Assembly: GCA_009823505.1 (NCBI GenBank)
Contig: VZQC01009973.1
Span: forward strand, 484,866-548,865
From: Rhizomys pruinosus
Taxonomy: Eukaryota; Chordata; Mammalia; Rodentia; Spalacidae
Direction: 5' to 3'
Length of the DNA stretch: 64,000 nucleotides
Part shown: positions 55,561 to 64,000 of the stretch, one piece after another
How positions within the stretch are numbered: position 1 is the first letter of the stretch
How the letters are laid out: each line of letters starts with the position of its first letter
Translations under genes and position numbers: made by a program
The notes under the pieces: model-generated
What the model was told of the DNA's origin: nothing
The model's database searches: none
What the model saw: only the letters and a program-made list of their open reading frames with translations

Positions 55561-56100
55561 CATTTGACCGAGGAAGAGAAGACTAGGGCCTAGTTTACTG
55601 ATGGTTCTGCACACTATGCAGGCACCACCCAGAGGTGGACAGCTGCAGCATTACAGCCTGTTTCTGAAAGAACCCTAAAGGACACTAGTGAAAGAAATTC
55701 TTCACAGTGGGTAGAACTTCAGGCAGTGCACATGGTTCTGCATTTTGCCTGGAAGGAGAAATGGCCAGAGGTTCGATTATATACTGATTCATGGGCTGTA
55801 GCCAATGGTTTGGCTGGATGGTCAGGGACTTGGAAGGAGCATGACTGGAAAATTGGTGAGAAAGACATTTGGGAAAGAAGTATGTGGATAGAGCTCTCTG
55901 AATGGTCAAAGGATATGAGGATAATTGTTTCTCATGTAAATGCTCATCAAAAGGTGATCTCAGCAGAGGATGAGTTTAATAATCAAGTAGATCGGATGAC
56001 TCTTTCTGGTGATAGCCAGCTTCTTTCTCCAGCTATTCCTGTTGTTGCTCAATGGACCCATGACCAAAGTGGTCATGGTGGCAAAGATGGAGGTTATGCA
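55561..56100 (+). pseudogene. ERVL RNase H and integrase zinc-binding region
   Basis: FTDGSA (about 55599), VELQAVHM, YTDSWAVANG and NNQVDRM supply the four acidic RNase H positions. A TAG (55591) lies just before FTDGS. HDQSGHGGKDGGYA (about 56060) is the His-containing start of the integrase zinc domain. The sense frame 55726-56103 ends with TAG. A 250-base piece of this region is repeated at 48189-48438. Confidence 0.9.
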
Positions 56101-56552
56101 TAGGCTTGACAGTATGGACTTCCACTCACCAAGGCTGATCTGCCTACAGCTGCTGCCGAGGGCCAGATTTGCCAACAGCAGAGACCAACATTGAGCCCCC
56201 AATATGGTACCATTCCCCAGGGTAACCAGCCATAACCGGGTGGCAGGTTGACTAAATTGGACAACTTCCATCATGGAGGGGACAGCATTTTGTCCTTACA
56301 GGAATGGATACTTATTCTGGTTATGGATTTGCCTTTCCTGCATATAATACTTCTGCCAAAACTACCATCCAGGGTCTTACAGAATGCCTTATCCACCATC
56401 ATGGTATTCCTCACAGCATCACTTCTGACCAAGGAAATCACTTCACCACCAAAAATGTGTGATGATGGGCCCATGTTCATGGTATCTACTGTTCTTACCA
56501 TGTTCCCCACCACCCAGAAGCAGCTGGCTTGACAGAACGATAGAATAGCCTC
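56101..56552 (+). pseudogene. ERVL integrase core remnant
   Basis: The zinc domain continues with ICQQQRP, but the first Cys of the CxxC pair appears lost. The core follows: the WQVD catalytic Asp is directly succeeded by a TAA (about 56255). A frame change comes near 56270, then SDQGNHF (second Asp, about 56428). The Glu-containing segment (about 56510-56545) is interrupted by a TAG at about 56546. Disabled. Confidence 0.88.
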
Positions 56553-57287
56553 TTGAAGACATTGTTACAGCACCAGTTAGGTAGCAATACCATGGAGGGC
56601 TGGGGCAAGGTACTCCAGCAGGGAGTATATGCTTTGAATCAGCGCCCACTATATGGTACTGTTTCTCCTATAGCCAGAATTCATGGGTCCAGGAACCAAG
56701 GGGTGGAAGTGGGAGTGATTCCACTCACTATCACCCCTAGTGACCCAGTAGGAAAATTTTTGCTTCCTGTACCCATGACCTTGCATTCTGCTGCTCTAGA
56801 AGTTTTGGCTCCAAATGGGGGAGTACTTTCGCCAGGAGATACAGCACATGTTCCATTGAACTGGAAGCTAAGACTTCCCCCTGGGCACTTTGGGCTTCTA
56901 CTGCCTTTATGCCAACAGGCTAAGGAAGGAATAACAGTAGTAGGAGGAGTGATTGATCCAGACTACCAGGGGGAAATTGGACTTTTTCTCCACAATGGGG
57001 GCAAGGAAGATTATGTCTGGAAAGCAGGAGATGCTGTACGGCGCCTTTTGGTGCTACCATGTCCTATGATTAAGGTCAATTGGAAACTCCAACAACCCAA
57101 ACCAGACAGGACAAAAAGTGGCCCAGACCCTTCAGGGATGAAGGTATGGGTCACTCCTCCAGGGAAAGAGCCAAGACCTTCAGAGGTTCTTGCTGATGGT
57201 GGTGGAAATACAGAATGGGTAGTAGAAGAAGGTAGTCATAAATATCAGCTGAGGCCACGGGACCAGTTGCATAAACGTGGATTATAA
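56553..57287 (+). pseudogene. ERVL integrase C-terminus plus dUTPase, sense copy
   Basis: 244 codons open: GVYALNQRPLYG and HGSRNQGVEVG (integrase C-terminal part), then dUTPase with GGVIDPDYQGEIG (about 56945) and a C-terminus QLHKRGL at 57287. dUTPase lowers dUTP so that uracil is not built into cDNA. In ERVL it sits behind integrase. The frame is intact but separated by stops from its upstream pol, so it is not expected to be made in the normal way. Confidence 0.88.
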
Positions 57288-57600
57288 TAGATATTAACTT
57301 TTGTCCTATTTGGTTAAGAATGTGCTTGTTCATATATATATACTTATATTAAGCAGATACTTCTGTTCCCTTTTGAATGTGCAACTGAGATAAGAGTTAA
57401 GTGTTGTCAAATTTAGATTATTAGATACTGAAGGACTAAGTGTTCCTCGAGGACATTACCACCTACTCTAAGATATAATGCTTTGCTATTGCATATGAGA
57501 CACTTATAACATGTTAGGTAGAATTATGACCTTGCTACTGTTTGCAATTGACATTCAAGCATAACATAAGGGTAGGCTATTTGTAGGGTGTCAAGTTGAC
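57288..57600 (+). other. ERVL 3' untranslated region
   Basis: Non-coding stretch between dUTPase and the polypurine tract. Its reverse complement is present at 52526-52815, which helped to define the inverted segment. Confidence 0.85.
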
Positions 57601-57612
57601 AAAGGGTGGACT
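57600..57612 (+). promoter_or_regulatory. ERVL polypurine tract
   Basis: caaagggtggact directly before the 3' LTR, where plus-strand DNA synthesis is primed in retroviruses. Confidence 0.75.
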
Positions 57613-58084
57613 TGTGGTGGTTAATCCTGGGTGTCAACTTGACTGGACAAAGGAACAAATAAGAGAAAAAGGATCTTCAGATTGGACTATCTCAACCTGG
57701 ATGACCCACCCCAAATTTGGGCGTTACCTTCTGCTGGCAGGCAGTATTAAAAGCCATGCCAGAAGGATCTGGTCCCTTTTTTCCTGTGGCTTGCCTCTCT
57801 CTCACAGGTGAGTTTGTCTTGGTGCTGTGATCATCCATACGGATCCCAGCATGTACTGAGACTGGCAGATCTCCTGGAATTTATTGGGCCTTCAGCACCA
57901 GATTGGGACTACTGAGACATCCAGCCTTGTGGACTGAGCAGTTCCCTGGATTCTCAGCCTCTCCAGTGTGGCGTGGCTACTGTTGGACTCCTCGAACTCT
58001 GTCAGGTGAGCAAATCAATAAATGGTATATAGCTATATATTCGTCCTGTTGCTTCTGTTTCTTTAGAGAACCCTGACTAATACA
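57613..58084 (+). repeat. ERVL 3' LTR
   Basis: TGTGGTGGTTAATCC to CCCTGACTAATACA, 472 bases, aligned to the 5' LTR with about 40 differences and one single-base indel by eye. An aatcaataaatgg polyadenylation-type signal lies near 58013-58025. Followed by the right target duplication cctcc. Confidence 0.95.
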
Positions 58085-58560
58085 CCTCCCCTGATACCCT
58101 TAACCTCCTACTTATTAAACTGGTTTCATCTTTGGAAACCCTTGATTTGTGTATCTCCCCTTATAATATTCAACTTGCTCAGCCATATCAGTTCTTGGGT
58201 TACCAAATCTCCCAGACAATCTGACTCCTTGATCCCCATATACACCTTAAAGATAAATACTCCCTTAATGACCTTCAAAAGCTCTGAGGTAGTATGAATT
58301 GGCTCAAGCCCTTTCTTCCAATACCCTCTGGGAAGCTTGATCCACTCTTTTCCCTCCTAAAGGGGAATCACTCTGCTCTGACATTATTTCACTGAGAACC
58401 CCTGCTAAGTCTGTCATTGATGAGGTTAGCAGCAGCTTCTCCTTGTCCACGGACTGTTTCTGACCAGACAGGCCCCTCCTTGTCTTGGTCTTAGGGACCT
58501 TGGATAGGGTATTTGGGGCCATCTGGCAGGATGACCCCTTGTTCTGGCTCCACCCCTCAC
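58085..58560 (+). pseudogene. ERVK reverse transcriptase, C-terminal half
   Basis: Directly continues the frame cut at 51774: LNLLLIKLV, then QLAQPYQFLGYQIS (RT thumb, about 58170-58215), then LNDLQKL and NWLKPFLPIPSGKL (connection). Stops at about 58219 and 58285 and further shifts follow. Confidence 0.85.
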
Positions 58561-59415
58561 ACAGTGATAGCCACAAAATCACTCTTTACATTGAAGTCCT
58601 CCTCCTCCTTGCATTTAAAGGCAGATCCTACTGCGATCACTTTTACAATCTTGAACCCGACAAGATTGTTCTGCCCCTCCCTGTTGTCAAACATAACTCC
58701 TTGTGGAGGGATTGTGCCTTGTTTCAGACATTGATGTGGGGCTATCCTGGGACACTTGACAACCACCACCCATGTGACAAACGTTTGCAGACCTTCCCCT
58801 CTATCTGTGTTGACTTTCACAGCCATTCATTCTCTAAATCCCAGCCCATTCCTAATGCACCCATTGCCTCCACCAATGCCAACAAAACCAACTTCGGCTT
58901 CATCCTTTACAAAGGTGATGCCCCACTTGTCTTCTTGCGGTGGCCCAATCCTGGACCTGTCCATTTAGGTGTGCTCCTGGCTATAGCCCAAGTGTTCTCT
59001 CGTGTCCAGAATGCCCTTTGAATATCTTCTCAGATAGCCAATACAATGTTCAGACTCTCTGATCTCTGCCTTTCGCCTCTGCGAATGCTTCTAATTCTCT
59101 CTTGATGTCACCTTACTTACTATCAAGGACATTCTGGAACACCATGCACACCCTTGATTTATTGAACATGTCTGCTCCCACACAGGTCTAAAGGGCGTTA
59201 TAGCTGAGGGTAATGTGAGCGTGGATTCCCACATCATGACTGCTCATTTGCCCCTGCTGGAGCAGGCTTGGGCCCTCCACCAGCAATTTCACCTCTCCCC
59301 TTACCCGCTCCACCACCTCTACCCTGACTTGTCCCTCGCTAAATGTAAATATCTATCTCACTTTTCCTCCTCCTGTGCCCGTCTGGCCCCATTGGGACCC
59401 CTCCAACATTAAGGA
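58561..59415 (+). pseudogene. ERVK RNase H and integrase zinc-binding remnant
   Basis: The 178-codon frame 58485-59021 covers the connection/RNase H start (FWLHPSHSD; NKTNFGFILYKGD). After a stop, the RNase H end is seen as HTGLKG and AEGNVSVDSH (about 59180-59230). Then comes the integrase HHCC-like start (EQAWALHQQFHLS, 59256 onward), in which the Cys pair is incomplete. All of it is broken by shifts. Confidence 0.72.
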
Positions 59416-60000
59416 GTGAATCCCGGCAGCCTCACCCCTAACTCCCCGTAGCAAATGGATGTCATCCTTGTCCCCTCCTTTGGAAAACTCCAATATGGGC
59501 ATGTGACTGTGGACACATTCTCTAAGCTTATATATGCAGTTGTCCCCTCTGGTGAGACCGCCTCCCATGCCATCAAAGCTCTAAAATTGGTCATGCTTCT
59601 CATGGGGGTCCTCTGGGAGTTAAAAACATACAGTGGCCCCGCTTACACATCGGAAGCCTTTAACTCCTTCCTTGCCCCATGGAACGTCAGGCACTCCACC
59701 AGCACCCCCTATAACCCTCAAGGTCAAGCCATCATTGAGTGTGCCAACTGCTACATTAAGGAACACCTCTCAAGATTTTTTTTCCATTTCCTCTCCCCAA
59801 GGACCATCACCTCCTTCTTACTGAAACCCTTTTTACCCTTAACTTCCTTACTTTTGATGAACATAGCAACTCCCCAGCTTATAAGCACTGGGGTTCTGTT
59901 CTCCACTCCATCCCACTTCCCCTTGTATGGTGGAAGGGCCCCTTATCTTCCCAATGGAGAGGCCCTGACCCCCTGTTAACCCAATGCTGAGGCTTTGCTT
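59416..60000 (+). pseudogene. ERVK integrase core remnant
   Basis: QMDVILVPSFGKL carries the first catalytic Asp (about 59458) and HVTVDTFSKLIYA follows. The second catalytic Asp is lost: the expected TDNGPAYTS reads TYSGPAYTS (about 59626). The third residue is kept in YNPQGQAIIE (about 59738). The frame ends at a stop at 59977. Confidence 0.9.
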
Positions 60001-61735
60001 GCATCTTCCCAGAAACCTAGGAGAAGCCATTGTGGATCCCCTCAAGACACATCCACCCTTGCATTGAACCGAACACTGGAGCTTCTTAATAGTATTGGTT
60101 TTGATCTCCCCTCTCCTTACTCCTACTTATGCTCATGACCTTTGGGCTTTCATTCCCTTGCCACCTATACTCTTACCTGTCTCCTAGGATGTCCTGCCTT
60201 CCCAGCCCTTTACTCCTCCAACCTATCCATGGGGTTACCTCTGGCTAATCCCTGTGGCCTCTTTATTAACGTTACTGGTACTTCTTACAATATCTAAAAT
60301 ACCCTCTTCTTTACTCACTTACCTGTGCCCCCCCATTGTATCTCCCTACACTACCATACCTCAGGGGATTTCAAGGGCAATCACTCCTAGGGTCGCATTA
60401 GAGGCCTTTCTAAATTCCTTACTCCACACATTAGCTCCACTTCTGCAAATGGTACTGAACTCTCAGCCAAGCTTTCTATTCCCTGATGCCAGCCCATTCC
60501 CTATTACTCCTCAAAGGTTGCCCTTCCAGTGGAATGCCTTTACTGCCTAGGGCACTCTTGACCTTACCCTGTGGGCAACACTTCCAACTAATGAATATGG
60601 TTTCAAGCCCCCTGGGGCAACTCCACGTTTAGTGCTTCACACTATAACAAATGTGGCCCCACTCAATATCCCCTTAACCCACTCTTTGACCAATGGTCTC
60701 TTTGTGGCCTTGCTGCCTGTTCTGATATCTGCTCATTATTCTTTCTTAATGGCACCAGTTATTCCAATGGTATCTACCCTTCTGACTCCCCTTTCAGGAG
60801 CTTTGTCAAAGTCATTCAGGCTGAATCGTACAACTTCGCCCCTGCACCTGTCTGTGTAAAGCCCCCCTTCTATTTCCTCTTGACTAATTACTCCTCACCT
60901 ACCAACTCCATCCTGGTTATCTGCTCAGTTATCTCCACTGCCTCTTATCCAACTGCTGGTCCTCTTCCAGAGGCACATTAGTTCTTTTACTCTGAAGGCC
61001 CCCTGCCCTTTGGGTCCCTGTAACTAACACCACCCACTTCCACAGAGTGGAACTCATGCGCCCCATGAGATTGCACAGAGACTTTGGCCTTACTGCCTTC
61101 ATCAGTAGGACCATTCTAATAACTCTGGCCTCGGCTGCCACTGCTGCCACCTATCTTACTTATAGTGTTATGATGGCCATGACCCTAAGCTCCATTGTGG
61201 ACCAATCGGCTTCAGCCCCCTAAACTCAAAACCTCATCAACTCCCATTTCCACACTGCTATCTTCAATTTACAAGAGCAGATTGACCTTTTGGGTGAGGA
61301 AATCCCAACACTACACTCTATGGTTCAGATGTCCTGTGACCCTAGGTTCTCCTCCTTTTTCCCGACCCCCGTTCCAGTCACCAATATCTCTCGGTGCCAT
61401 CAGGAGCTTGCTGACTACATTAGAGGCCCTTGCTCCCAACAGTTCATGAATTACACATTGACCCTTAGTTCCCAATTATCTCCCTTAACTCTACCCACCC
61501 TGAGTTCATAGCTTATTATACTAGCTTTGTTTCACATGTGTGGTCTAAGCTAAAGTCCATTTTGGATCCTGCTACATTAGTCACCTGGGGCACCCTCTAC
61601 CTCCAGGCCTTTCTCTACATTTTTCTCTTCAGGTGTCTGTTTTGCTTTGCCCGCAGCCAATGCCAGGTCAACAACACAACAGCCCATGTCCTCTCAGCAA
61701 TGGTCCATATGGACTCTGCATGAACCCCTCCCAAT
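60001..61735 (+). pseudogene. ERVK envelope remnant
   Basis: The surface part (about 60180-61000) is weakly recognisable and heavily shifted. The transmembrane part is clearer: a hydrophobic Ala/Thr/Ile-rich fusion-peptide-like segment (about 61100-61150), a heptad-rich segment with NLQEQIDLL (about 61265-61295), VQMSCDPRF, and a hydrophobic membrane span (about 61590-61650, LYLQAFLYIFLFRCLFC). This resembles betaretroviral TM. Stops at about 61220 and 61509 and frame changes make it non-functional. Confidence 0.72.
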
Positions 61736-61993
61736 GATGCGATTTGCATCTGGCTCTCATCCATCCATAATTCATGGGAATGAGCTTGTCTCTCCCCTAT
61801 GCAGTACTGCTCCTGGCCTCTTCCCTCAGTGGTCGGTCAGTCAAAGATGGGTAAGACCCTGCAAAATCAGGGCAACCTAAGCCAGCACAGTCAAATGTCA
61901 GAATGCCAGAGGTGGGGTCAACAAGGTTTGGGCATAGCACCCGAGCTCCCACTGGACTGCTCCTCAGGCAAAATTAAATACAAAGGGTGGAGA
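61736..61993 (+). other. ERVK env 3' end and polypurine tract
   Basis: No clear coding sequence. It ends with a purine-rich run (caaagggtggaga, 61981-61993) directly before the LTR start, suitable as a polypurine tract. Confidence 0.6.
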
Positions 61994-62305
61994 TGTAGTA
62001 TAGCAAATATGCTGAGAATTACGCATGCACAGAGCTTGTCCCTCATCAACCCAACCTGCCCTAGGCAGGTGAGATCACACAAGAATCATTGCCGACCTGG
62101 GCCATGTCATCAGAAGATGACAAGAGGAGAGTGAGAATGTGAACAGTCCCTAACCCTGGCCCCAAGAAACAAGTCCACGACAGCTCGCCTCTATCTGCAT
62201 TCACCCAACTCCCAGGGTCTGTGTTTTGACTCTGAGCCTCTCACCCCAATTTCTTTGGTCAGTCAGACCCCGAAATTCCTCAGAAGGACTGGGGGATTGA
62301 CTACA
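61994..62305 (+). repeat. Probable ERVK 3' LTR
   Basis: Starts TGTAGTATAGCAAATATG after the purine tract and ends GATTGACTACA before L1 ORF1 sequence, about 312 bases. It includes a segment with ttacgcatgcacagagc of the kind seen in rodent class II LTRs. No second LTR exists in the window to align with, so the edges are inferred. Confidence 0.6.
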
Positions 62306-62815
62306 CTCAATGAAATGAAAGGAGAGAATGACAAACTCAGGAATGAAGTGGAAACACTGAAAGATCCCACCCTGAAATGGAACAGGAATCCAGCCAACGA
62401 ATCAAGGATCTAGAAGGAGGGATAGACAATGTCCAAAGGGAACTGGAAATACTAAATAAATCGCAGGATGAAGTGCAAAAGGAAAATGCACACTCATCCA
62501 ATCAGCAGGAAAATTGGGAAAAAAGCCTCAATAACAGATAGGATGAAGCAGAAAATTGAATATCAACACTGAAATACAAGGTGGAAGAACTGCAATGCTA
62601 AAAAAAGTGTATACAAAATTAAAAAAAAATCGCAAGAGTGGAACAATCTGGAATTATGGGACACTATATAAAGATCAAAATTCTGCATCAGAGGGATAGA
62701 GGAAAGAGAAGAATCCCAGAACAAATGTATTGATCATCAATAAGAAACACATAGAACACCAAATAGATAAGATCAGAAAAGGAATACCCCACACCATATC
62801 ATAGTTAAAACAATA
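62306..62815 (+). mobile_element. L1 ORF1 fragment
   Basis: Plus-strand L1 ORF1 coiled-coil region (aaaggagagaatgacaaact; gtggaaacactgaaagatcc; actggaaatactaaataaat), matching 34140-34290 of the long L1 in order, but with stops. It begins at the ERVK LTR edge and is joined at about 62815 to the end of ORF2, so some 3 kb of L1 are missing between the two. Confidence 0.88.
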
Positions 62816-63964
62816 AAGTTGGAAGCAGACTACAAGACATAGGCATAGGAAAAGACTTCGTAAATCAGACAGCAGCTGCACAAGAATTAAGGTTGACAAT
62901 TGACAAATGTAACCTTATTAAACTCAAATGCTTCTGTACATAAAAAGAAACAAGTAAGTGAAGAGAAATCCCATAGTGTGGGAGGAAACCTTTACCACAG
63001 AAACATCTGACAAAGCATTGATTTCCAGAATATATAAACTACTCAATATACAAAGAAGAAAGAAAACAAATGACCCACTCAATAGATGGAACAAAGAGCT
63101 GAACAGAGTCTTCACAAGTGAGGCATTAGAGATGGCTGAGAAACACCTTAAGAAGTGTTCAACATCACTAATCATTAAGGAAATGCAAATCAAAACCACT
63201 TTAAGGTATCATCTTACTCCAATAAGACTGGCTAGGATCAAGAAAACAAATGATACCAAGTACTGGAAAGGTTGCAGGGAAAGGGGAACACTCATCCACT
63301 GCTGGTGGGAATGTAAATGCATGCAGCCAGTATGGAAAGCAATGTGGTGAACCCTTGGAAAACTTGGAATGAACTTGCCACCTGACCCAGCCATACCACT
63401 CCTAGGCATGTACTCTCAAGACTCACCCCACCACAGAGATACATGCACAACCATGTTTATTTCAGCTCACTTCACAATAGCAAGGAGCTGCAACCAACCC
63501 AAATGCCCCTCAACTGATGAGTGGATAGAGAAAATGTGGTACATCTACACAATGGAGTTCTATGCAGCAGTAAAGACAACATCATGAGCTTTACAGGAAA
63601 ATGGCTGGAGCTAGAGGATATCATGCTGAGTGAAGTAACACAGTCCCAGAAAAACAAACAGTGAATGGTATCACTCATCTGTGGATGCTAATGCCAATTA
63701 CCTAGTTGTAAGTATTTCTTGTGCATGGTACCTTGAGCTTTTGTCCAAAGCAGTTGGGAGTGATGCATATTGGAAACAACAACAAAAACAACAACAGCAG
63801 AAAGAACTGCATCAAAGAACTGACTGAAACAGTGAACTCCTGCTCAAAACAGTCAACTTCTGCATGGAGAATATTGAGAAAGACTGAGAAAGAGATGAAA
63901 AACATGTTTGGCATAATGCATGAGCTCTGGTGGTAAGGGGGGATGGGGGGACATGGGTCTAGAT
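62816..63964 (+). mobile_element. L1 ORF2 C-terminus and 3' UTR
   Basis: Starts ggaagcagactacaagacat with the QDIG word, then [32 protein letters not shown] and the Cys/His-containing C-terminus (GTLIHCWWECKCMQPVWKAMW-like region, about 63286-63350). A 130-codon frame (62958-63350) is open here. The L1 3' UTR follows from about 63600, with a GGGG-rich tract at about 63937. Compared with 38.5 kb it has a single 18-bp unit (63119-63136). Confidence 0.92.

Positions 63965-63994
<30 letters not shown>
63965..63994. repeat. (AT)n microsatellite
   Basis: About 28 bases of AT dinucleotides at the right edge of the window, at the L1 3' end. Confidence 0.95.
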
Positions 63995-63995
<1 letters not shown>

Positions 63996-64000
63996 GATGC

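Larger units (their letters stand above)
51775..58084 (+). mobile_element. ERVL provirus with internal inverted duplication
   Basis: A 6.3-kb class III (ERVL) provirus: 5' LTR, tRNA-Leu-type primer site, gag start, an inverted integrase/dUTPase/3' UTR segment in place of the rest of gag, then protease, RT, RNase H, integrase and C-terminal dUTPase in sense, polypurine tract and 3' LTR. A dUTPase behind integrase and the absence of env are typical of ERVL. The LTRs differ at roughly 40 positions over about 471 bases by hand count (8-9%), so this is an old insertion. Frames carry stops and it cannot replicate. Confidence 0.93.
49518..62305 (+). mobile_element. ERVK-type (class II) provirus lacking its 5' LTR, interrupted by ERVL
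   Basis: Gag, protease, reverse transcriptase, RNase H, integrase, envelope and a 3' LTR are in retroviral order on the plus strand. A separate ERVL provirus sits inside the RT (51775-58084). Class II (betaretrovirus-like) assignment rests on the PIWVEKWP RT opening, the YMDD active site, the Gag major homology region with a CCHC knuckle, and the TM envelope organisation. No 5' LTR or primer site is seen. The left edge abuts antisense ERVL gag at about 49518. Stops and frameshifts affect every gene. Confidence 0.82.

Noticed and set aside
60254..61511. ERVK env as a captured, syncytin-like gene
   Set aside because: Multiple stops and frame changes through surface and transmembrane parts. No long open frame is left.

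Overview
The window reads as nuclear DNA of a muroid rodent. It carries B1 (7SL-derived) SINEs, tRNA-derived B2-type SINEs with clear A and B boxes, L1 elements whose 5' UTR is built from tandem monomers, and rodent-style ERVL and ERVK (class II) endogenous retroviruses. B2 is, as far as I know, confined to muroids, but I cannot name the species. The background is AT-rich and I find no intact host gene. The only host-gene sequence is a broken retrocopy of casein kinase 1 alpha (CSNK1A1). There are single unresolved bases (n) at 9486 and 43694.

Layout. 1-2790 is the reverse-strand 3' part of an L1. 3-7.2 kb holds SINEs, a TCTA microsatellite and undefined old repeats. About 7.9-14.7 kb is best read as one old L1 whose 5' part is inverted (ORF2 on the minus strand, 5' UTR/ORF1 on the plus strand), itself hit by B1, B2 and a younger L1 tail. 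15-33 kb is AT-rich with scattered L1 ends, B1 and B2 copies and simple repeats, and long stretches where I recognise nothing. 33.3-39.67 kb is an essentially full-length but decayed L1: monomer promoter, ORF1, ORF2, 3' UTR, a candidate target-site duplication, a B1 inside ORF2 and a nine-copy 18-bp minisatellite in ORF2. 39.7-45 kb is SINEs, microsatellites and unassigned sequence. 45.55-48.19 kb is the CSNK1A1 retropseudogene.

48.19-62.3 kb is a nested retroviral complex. First come two ERVL pieces in opposite orientation (RNase H sense, gag antisense). Then follows an ERVK-type provirus lacking its 5' LTR (gag, pro, pol, env, 3' LTR). A 6.3-kb ERVL provirus (two LTRs, tRNA-Leu-type primer site, 5-bp target duplication) has inserted into its reverse transcriptase just downstream of the YMDD active site. 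In this ERVL most of gag is replaced by a 1.25-kb inverted copy of its own integrase/dUTPase/3' UTR segment. 62.3 kb to the end is another internally deleted L1.

There is no operon-like or multi-gene system here. Every protein-coding-like stretch belongs to a transposable element or is a retropseudogene, and all viral frames seen are interrupted. The most unusual item is the self-complementary ERVL provirus with its uninterrupted antisense integrase-dUTPase frame. Element boundaries are hand-read and, unless a target duplication or LTR edge is named, are good to about 10-30 bases.
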